This document shows positions 57,510 through 64,000 of a DNA stretch of 64,000 bases, piece after piece. The stretch is taken from assembly GCF_000264995.1 (NCBI RefSeq), contig NW_006767433.1, positions 879,333 through 943,332 on the forward strand, given 5' to 3'. Source of the DNA: Punctularia strigosozonata HHB-11173 SS5 (taxonomy: Eukaryota; Basidiomycota; Agaricomycetes; Corticiales; Punctulariaceae). Position 1 is the first letter of the stretch. The number at the start of each line of letters is the position of its first letter. The position numbers and the translations under genes are program-made. The notes beneath the pieces were generated by a model that made no database searches, had not been told where the DNA came from, and was given only the letters and a program-made list of their open reading frames with translations.

Positions 57510-60500
57510 TCATTCGACCCCGCTCCCAGTAGCGGCGCTGCGGGTCATGATCTCCCATCGATCCATCAGGAAACGTGCGGGCCTCGAGGTGCGAATAGCA
57601 GTGAAAAATTGGTTGAACCATGGGTGAGCGGAATCCCAGACGTTGATCATGCACCAGATCGTGAGTGAAAACCCTATAGAACAGACAATACCTAAAGGGA
57701 TCCATGTTCTGATGTCGGTATTCTGGAAAAAGAGCAAACAGCATGCCACGGCGAACGAAACCATGCTGAGGTTCGGGTGGGCATGCGTATGGTTGAGACA
57801 GCATGCAAGATGCACGCACCCCCACATCATAAGTGCGTATGGCAGAGAATAGAGGATGGCTGGGATGACATGTGAGATGGAGCAAATGTCGATCTCCGGA
57901 ATCCTCACCGAGCGTCTCTATGCCATATACCGGATGTTGTTTAGCAGCAAGCGCATTTGCCTGGGTATAGCCGTCAATACGTGGCTCGAAGAAGACACAT
58001 GATCTAAGCTAACCGCTTCTCCAGCTGTCATGCGATGACTCCTTCCATAATGCCTATCCAGCAGCAGACCAATCTTCGAAAGACGAATCAGGCACCACTC
58101 TCAACGTGCTAGTAATGGCACATACAATGATGGTTCCGGTGGAGGAAGCGGTTGAGATGTACGACGCAAGTTGTGCGAGAGACGGTGCCGGACTCGCGGG
58201 ACTAGGAGTGAGCGCTGACAAGATCTGGAGGTTCGTGGCTTGGTTCGACTGAACTACACTCGGAATTGCCAGAAAGGCTAGCTGGAGAACAGGTTCAGAG
58301 ACTACCAGGCTCCGATGCGACAACCGCGTACATTGACCGAAAGCAGAACTGTGGCCTAAGGGGAAGAGGGTAAGATTTCGCGTATCGACTCAAATGTTGT
58401 TTGAACAGACCGGGATGAGATACTTTTCCCACTCCCTCTCGATGTTATCGACGAACTGCTTCCAGGCAGATTCCACGATGATGCTGTCCACCCATATACG
58501 CTTGAGGTTCCTCATATGAATGTCCGGGGCAAAAAACAGGAGCGGGGATAAGATGGTTATCAGCAAAGTTGGAGCTCCCTCAGCGTCTTCGTAGATAGAT
58601 TCCCAACTGCTGAGTCTTGCCTCTCGTTGACCATACAAGTTGAGGAACCTTGTGTGAACTGAAGAACCGTCAACATCCCGTCTCTCGTAGAAGGCCAACT
58701 TCAACGTACGGATGAAGTTCATTACTCGCCCTTGCAATCCATGCCAGCATCAGTGAACGTTCCGTTGACAGTCTGTGTGACCTACCGACAACTTGAGCGG
58801 AGTATCCATGTGCGTTCTCTACGACTATTCTATGATCGTGCTAGTCAATTATGAGGCGGAGGATATGTCCTTACAATTGATATTCTTGAGCAGTTCCACG
58901 AGCATCATCACCTTTTCGATACCGTATGGGAATGTCGAGTTTCTCGAGGTTGCCTGATCTGACGGTCCTTCAACGCAACGTTGTTGCCAAAGAATTTTCA
59001 GCATACCAACACCACCATGCACCATCATACCGATCAACTCCTGCAGCAAGTCTGGAGCCACCGGTCTATCGAGTGGAAACAGCTCCCAGTGAGTCCTGGT
59101 TCGGACGTTAACTAGGCTCATGAACCTTATGCAGAGTGAGTCTTTTGGTCTGATTTGATTGATGAGCAACGATACTTACCTAGCGACATGTCGGCATACC
59201 AATACAGAGCTTCGAGCTCGATCTCTGACAACGCGTTCAGCGTACAACACACGATTGAGATAGCAAACCGCTCATACTTGCTTGGGACAGCTCAGTGATT
59301 CCCTTCACTTCCCTGATAGTCCATCCGATGTTCATCTTGTTAATCCAAAATAGTGTTCGCGCGTCCGGATTCGCGCAATAGTAGTAGCATTCGGCATCAT
59401 CTCCGGTGTCAGGGAGCTCAAGCATGATTTCTGCGTTGGTTGGAAATTCCTCGCCGAGACTGCATTTAACAGTTTCGAGACGCCTTGCGCTCTTCTCTAT
59501 GCGTGCTAGGACTTCCTTGTTGTAGAGATCTGCTCCTGTGACCATGCGCTAGTGACCGCGTAAAGCACATGTCACTTGCAATTCGTATCGAGATGGTGAT
59601 GCAGCGAAATAAGACGCACTCTTTTCGGATCCCAGAAGTAGATGCATCCGTCGGGATGAATTTGGCGAGTCCACCCGTCTGGCGCAGGTCCGCTGAGTGA
59701 TTGCGTGAGAGAATGGCTTTGAACGTGCAATACTACGTACTACTCGATTTTGATCGTCATGGGCGGAACTTCACACGTCGATTCGCGACGAGGTCTATCG
59801 GCATGTAGAATGAGATCCATGATACATCCAGCGAGGCACCACCGTCGCCGCTCACATTTTAAGGCCGCGCACATATTTCTTGACGTAGTCGGTATCGACA
59901 GGTAATATTGCCCAACTTCGCAGGTAGTCATTAGGGTATTCTTCACGATGCGGGCCTAGCGTCAAATCTGGTTCTGCGGGCGTAACGCCAGCTGGAGTGG
60001 CTACTACTGGAGAATGCTATATAAAAGCGAGAGGGAGTTCAACGATTTGGGTCCTGGCTAAGAGTATGGACTGACTGATGCAGTGTCGGCAGTAGTTGCA
60101 AGAGCTGAAGCAGCGTGCGAGCGAGGATTTGCGACTCCCGTAGTTAAATCGTAGCCCCTCGTTCCGCTATCGTCACCGCTGGGGTCCTCCCACTGCGGAC
60201 TGAAGGAGTCTCGAGCTCCTGCTTCATGTTCGAGTGGAGACGTTACCGATACTATGATGGAACTTGGGCGGGTGATTGAATGGGACGCATTGCAGGAGCC
60301 GGTGGGGGAAGCGGGAGGCATGCCCAGAGACTCAGCTGACGGGAGAGTGACTCCCTCAAGGGGAACGCTAGGCAGAACGATGTTGATGGACGACGGATTC
60401 TGTTCTTTATTCTCGCACATTGGGGCGAGGACGTCAGACGAGAGAGAGGCTTGACTGTCCATGGGAGACCTCGCGCCAGGAACCGCGAGCAAATTATTCG

Positions 60501-60843
60501 TTGACCGGGAGGACATGGCAGAAACGTTTGTCATGTCAAGAGCGATGTGTTCGGGTTTCTTCGATTTGCCGCGCTGGAATAACGAGACCTTGGGCGTCCG
60601 AGAAGCTAGAACTACATCCTTCGTCGTAGAATGGCACGTCCCAAGGCATGATGACGCGTATAGCCCCTGTAACCCATCAGCGATAGTCCTCGGGTGTGTG
60701 TGGTGGCTCCCTCCACGTCGAAAGAGCATGCGCAACAATCCGCCGAGTACATGCCAAATACGATGGACGCGATGCTGTCGAAGATAACAGCGAAGCAAGT
60801 CGAGTAGCTGTCGCAGTAAACGGGGAAAAGATGTCTTGAGCAT
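57510..60843 (-). CDS. WW-domain membrane protein of an Agaricomycete family
   Basis: Member of a large Agaricomycete family with an N-terminal hydrophobic/basic region, a WW domain and C-terminal membrane helices. The start at 60843 gives MLKTSFPRLLRQLLDLLRCY. A Ser/Thr/Pro-rich region follows. The WW domain lies near 59620-59700 (PDGWTRQIHPDGCIYFWDPK) and is followed by ADLYNKEVLARIEKSARRLE, CYYYCANPDARTLFWINKMN and HWELFPLDRPVAPDLLQELI. The exon at 58390-58737 carries FLNLYGQREARLSSWESIYE and LLFFAPDIHMRNLKRIWVD. The C-terminal membrane part is LQLAFLAIPSV, SLAQLASYISTASSTGTIIV and SLPYALMMWGCVHLACC. The exon chain is only partly resolved and the gene may carry damage; role unknown. Confidence 0.65.
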
Positions 60844-61152
60844 ATGGAGGCGAGAAGGCAGAAGTAAGTGTAGAGATCATCGTGTACTGCGTATATATAT
60901 ATATGCTGGCGGTGTTGCGTGAGGCTCGACAACACACGGAAGAGGCGAGTTTGAACTTGGCTGTGTTCGGCATAGCAGTTCCATGCCTCGTTCTTAAGAC
61001 TTGGGTCGAGCTCCAATGAACCGTAGTGATGAAAGGAAGCAGATAGCACATGAGACCCCCAATGAAACCTACTTGAGCATATCGAACCGTCGAGCAGCGT
61101 AAGTACGGGCCGGGCCGGTCGCGTAATACACGTGGATGCACGCATATAGATA

Positions 61153-61399
61153 CTGTACTTTTACGACCATAAGTTCAAGCGGACCCCTTGGGGACAGGGG
61201 ACACGCTGTAAGTTCGGACCCGTGGGAAGTTCATGAACTGATATCAATCAGATTGCTTTGTTCTCACAGTAAGTATCAACAGCTCCCACGGTCAGTAAGG
61301 TTCGGCCGAAATGGGAGGGGACAGGGGACAAAACCCTGATTTAGGTTCAGTTCAAGGGTAGGGGGGAACGGGGACGAACTTATGGTCGTAAAAGTACAG
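61153..61399. mobile_element. 247-bp MITE with 24-bp TIRs and TA target-site duplication
   Basis: The first 24 bases (beginning CTGTACTTTTACGACC) are the exact reverse complement of the last 24 (61376-61399). Both ends are flanked by TA (61151-61152 and 61400-61401), the target duplication of Tc1/mariner-type transposases. The interior codes for nothing and contains a 14-bp direct repeat GGGGACAGGGGACA at about 61189 and 61317. The perfect ends suggest recent insertion or selection for mobility. The parent transposon is not in the window. Confidence 0.85.
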
Positions 61400-61610
61400 T
61401 ATGCCCTTCTGGATAATCGCAGGCTCGTAGGGGCGTGGCGTCTCGTAAGCATCGTGCACGTTCGAGAAGAAGACCCGGTAGATCCGCTCTTGGAGGGGAA
61501 GATGCCAGGCAGGTCGATAACTTGAAAGAGATGCATGTACGGCTGGTACATATCTGTGTCATGTCATGAGTTGCCATGCATAAGCCGCTCATGCACTGCG
61601 GCAAACAGGC

Positions 61611-61845
61611 TGAATCTGGGCAAAATATATCGAAAATAATTGCCAAAATAATTCAGAAAAGCTACGAGATAAGTTGACCCAAATGATGTCAAACTTACTG
61701 CAAAGAGACCGGGAAAGTATTCATATTTTTGACATATATCTGCATCCTTGAGATAAATCTGTCATAACTTCAGACTAGCTTAGCTGCAAATATGTCAGTA
61801 ACAACCATAGTTATTATAGAATAATTTTGTTATATGTTTTCCCCA
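61611..61845. other. AT-rich island
   Basis: A stretch of roughly 230 bp with clearly lower GC than everything around it, including AAATATATCGAAAATAATTG and TTATTATAGAATAATTTTG. An imperfect inverted repeat (TTGACATATATCTGCA near 61728 against TGCAAATATGTCAG near 61782) lies inside. No gene. It could be a transposon remnant, an origin-like or matrix-attachment element. Confidence 0.5.
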
Positions 61846-62674
61846 GATTCCAGGGATTTCCCGCTGTGTCAGCGCACGCCTGCAAGCAACCAAGACGCAA
61901 ATGCGAGTTCAAGGCGAGCCCGTGCAGAAAGGAATCCGGAGCGTCCCGGGGGAGCCCGGAGACCACTGAGGACCCGACTCCCTTCTATGGTAGTTGTCGG
62001 TCGGGATTTCGCGAACATTGGAGGGGGGAGAAGGGGGGGAATTCGTATGTAGCGAATTCATTTACATAGATATATATTCGGCAGGCCGTTCCGATTACGT
62101 TCTATACATTCGTGTTCGTGGTTCGCATGCGTGTATCAATGTAGCATCATGAGAGCTCAGGCGATGCCACGTCGTCAGTTTTTGGTGGTACAGAAAAAAA
62201 AAGGGGGAAAGGAAAAGAAGATTGTTTTTGTTCGTCGATTCGTATCGTGAATATAGGCGTTCCCCCGGGGGGGGGGGTGGAGTGATGGCTCGGAACGGAT
62301 GGGATGGGGTGGCGCAAGATGGTCAGTATGTGTGTGAGGAGAGAGAGGTGTCCGGATTCGTTGAGGTTGAGCGATAATGGCGATGGAGCAAAAAAAAGTA
62401 AAAAGTAAAAGAGCAAGTAGGGGGGAAAAAGAAGAAGAAGAAAGGATTCGTCCATGTCCGGATGGAAGGGTGTAAAAGGTTTGGAAAATAAGTACGAAAA
62501 AAGGGGGGAGGAGGAGGGAGGAGGAACGTGGAAGTGGATCGTGAACGGAACGGAACGATTTGTTTCCTTTTTGTTTTCTTTTTTTCTTTGGCTTGTCCAT
62601 GACCGGATGGACGACGGTTCGCGGGTCTCTTCCTTGGAATGGTGTATAAAAAAAAGGCGAATCGATTGCATCCT

Positions 62675-62791
62675 TTATCCTCGGAACGTGCAGCATCTGT
62701 GGATTGACAAGAGACATTGCGCCGATCAGAGCTTCCGCGTGTACAAGAGAAGACAGACGGAGAGGGAGGGAGATAGAGAGGGAGATAGGGA

Positions 62792-62853
<62 letters not shown>

Positions 62854-64000
62854 CAAAAGACGCACGAGACGAGATAAGGTCCGAGGCTGGCGAAGAGCGT
62901 GGCGAAGGCGGCCCAGAGGATGAAGAGTCCGTTGCCGGCGTCGAGGTGGATGCCGAGCGCGATGGCGGGGGCGGCGTCGGGCCGGGTGAGGTGCAGGGCG
63001 TTGACGGAGCGGGCGGAGGCGAGGGCGGCGGTCCAGATGGCGGCGGCGACGAGGAGGAGTAAGGAGCCGACGAGGGCGAAGAGGGTGGAGAGGAAGAAGG
63101 TGTAGGTGTGTCGGAGGATGCCGCTGCGAGAGGGAAAGAGGGAAGAGGGAAGAGGGAAGAGTTAGTGAGGTTACCGGTGATGAGGTGGAGAGGGGTAATG
63201 GCGGGAGGCTGGGAAGTGTGGGGAAGAAGCGAGGGAGATGAAATGTGTGGAGAGGGTTTAATGGGACGGGTCGGATGGGACCCGGAAATGTCGGGGGAAG
63301 GAAGGAAAAGCGTGCACGGAAGTTTGGGGGAAAAAAAGGAACGGGGAAGGTGTTGGTGGTGGTTACGTACACGAAGAAGGCGAGCGCGGAGCAGATGGTG
63401 CCGAGGAGGATGAGATAGTACGCGGGGGTGGTGAGCGAGCCGAGGTAGTTGGAGTCGTCGAAGCGGGTGGAGGCCTGGGCGAAGATGTTGTCCGTGAACT
63501 GGGTGTAGTTCGCGATCATGTCCGCGGTGAGCGCGCGGTAGGGCTGGAACTTGCGGGCGACGGTCGAGTTGGAGCATTTTCCGTGCAGCTTCTTCTCTCC
63601 GTCGGAGGAGGAGGAGGTGGTGGTCAAGTTGGAGGAGGAGGTAGAGTTGGTGGTGGAGGTGGTGTTGGGGGAGAAGGCGCAGTAGGAGTAGAGGCCCCAG
63701 GAGTAGTGCGTGCGCAGGCCGGTGCCGTTGGAGAGCGGGAGGGAGGTGTTGGTCGTGTAGAGGCCGTGGATGGGGTCGTTGAACTCGGCGGCGAGGGCGG
63801 CGCCGTAGTTGGAGGTGTTCACTTTGGCCTGTGGGTGAGCTCGGGATGAGCCGATAGAAAATCGAGGGTTTTTATGGGTAGGGCTGCGAACTGACCATGG
63901 AGATGCTTCGAGGGACGGTCGAAGTGCTTATTTGGCCGACCTTGCGCATCGTCAGGCACCAGGTCCGGCCGGGCACGGAGGATAAGGAGCTTACATGGAG
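62675..64000 (-). CDS. SUR7-like four-pass membrane protein (copy 2, 5' end outside window)
   Basis: Same family as the gene at 51806. The 5'-most visible exon ends VGQISTSTVPRSISM and joins AKVNTSNYGAALAAEFNDP after an intron; the first helix lies beyond the window edge. The extracellular loop has the conserved YSWGLYSYCAF, a Ser/Thr/Asn-rich insert with many N-glycosylation sequons, and KFQPYRALTADMIANYTQF. Helices follow: AYYLILLGTICSALAFFV, FFLSTLFALVGSLLLLVAAA and LFILWAAFATLFASLGPYLV. The last exon (62675-62696, 22 nt) gives SCCTFRG, parallel to CCTYRG in copy 1. The last intron (62697-62865) contains a long GA repeat, and the intron near 63126-63368 is unusually long for this genome. 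Confidence 0.8.
62797..62850. repeat. (GA)n microsatellite
   Basis: An uninterrupted GA run of about 27 units, bordered by imperfect GAGGGAGA repeats from 62758. It sits inside the last intron of SUR7-like copy 2 (as CT in the transcript), where it lengthens the polypyrimidine tract. It is the longest simple repeat in the window. Confidence 0.9.

Larger units (their letters stand above)
60844..62674. other. Gene-free interval with MITE and AT-rich island
   Basis: Contains a short TA alternation near 60891, the MITE at 61153-61399 and the AT-rich stretch at about 61611-61845, each listed separately. No gene was recognised; frames near 62150-62670 are low-complexity shadows. Confidence 0.55.

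Noticed and set aside
60612-61145. 177-codon minus-strand frame as a possible N-terminus of the WW-domain protein
   Set aside because: It runs in another frame over the family-like N-terminus starting at 60843 and has no family resemblance of its own.

Overview
The window is nuclear DNA of a mushroom-forming basidiomycete (Agaricomycetes, probably a polypore-like or related wood-decay lineage). Reasons: dense genes on both strands broken by many 50-70 nt GT-AG introns, GC-rich coding regions, and protein families typical of that group (F-box/LRR proteins, TKL-type kinases, WW-domain membrane proteins, CPL1-like secreted proteins, a Cuf1-like copper-fist factor). No retroelement, rRNA, tRNA or CRISPR was found. 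One small DNA-transposon derivative (a MITE) is present.

Layout. 0-15 kb: ALG1 (-), a Cuf1-like copper-fist transcription factor (+), an F-box protein (+), a beta-carbonic anhydrase (-), a relic of a secreted Cys-rich gene, an unrecognised 270-residue protein (-), the intact CPL1-like secreted Cys-rich gene (+) and a HAD/5'-nucleotidase-like protein (+). 15-27 kb: an OPT oligopeptide transporter (-), a histidine-acid-phosphatase-like membrane protein (-), a TauD-type dioxygenase (-), an acidic protein (-) and a protein with three Myb repeats plus C2H2 fingers (-). 27-41.5 kb: PRP17 (+), a short secreted repeat precursor (+), MCM3 (+), RINT1/TIP20 (-) and a second beta-carbonic anhydrase (+). 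41.5-44.6 kb is poor in genes. 44.6-64 kb: SGT2 (-), PRP19 (+), a TKL kinase (-), an arrestin-like protein (-), a SUR7-like protein (+), an F-box-like protein (-), UTP5 (+), a WW-domain membrane protein (-), the MITE, an AT-rich island and a second SUR7-like gene cut by the window edge (-).

How the genes relate. Most are housekeeping genes with no operon-like link: N-glycosylation (ALG1), splicing (PRP17 and PRP19), replication licensing (MCM3), ribosome biogenesis (UTP5), ER-Golgi tethering (RINT1) and tail-anchored protein targeting (SGT2). Between them lie accessory genes. Two families occur twice (beta-carbonic anhydrase, SUR7), and the CPL1-like gene has a decayed copy nearby.

The most interesting locus is 30824-31312. 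It is a three-exon gene whose exons join in phase and encode a signal peptide followed by seven identical GDNADW hexapeptides separated by KR or RR. This is the layout of a Kex2-processed secreted peptide precursor. The codons vary while the peptide does not.
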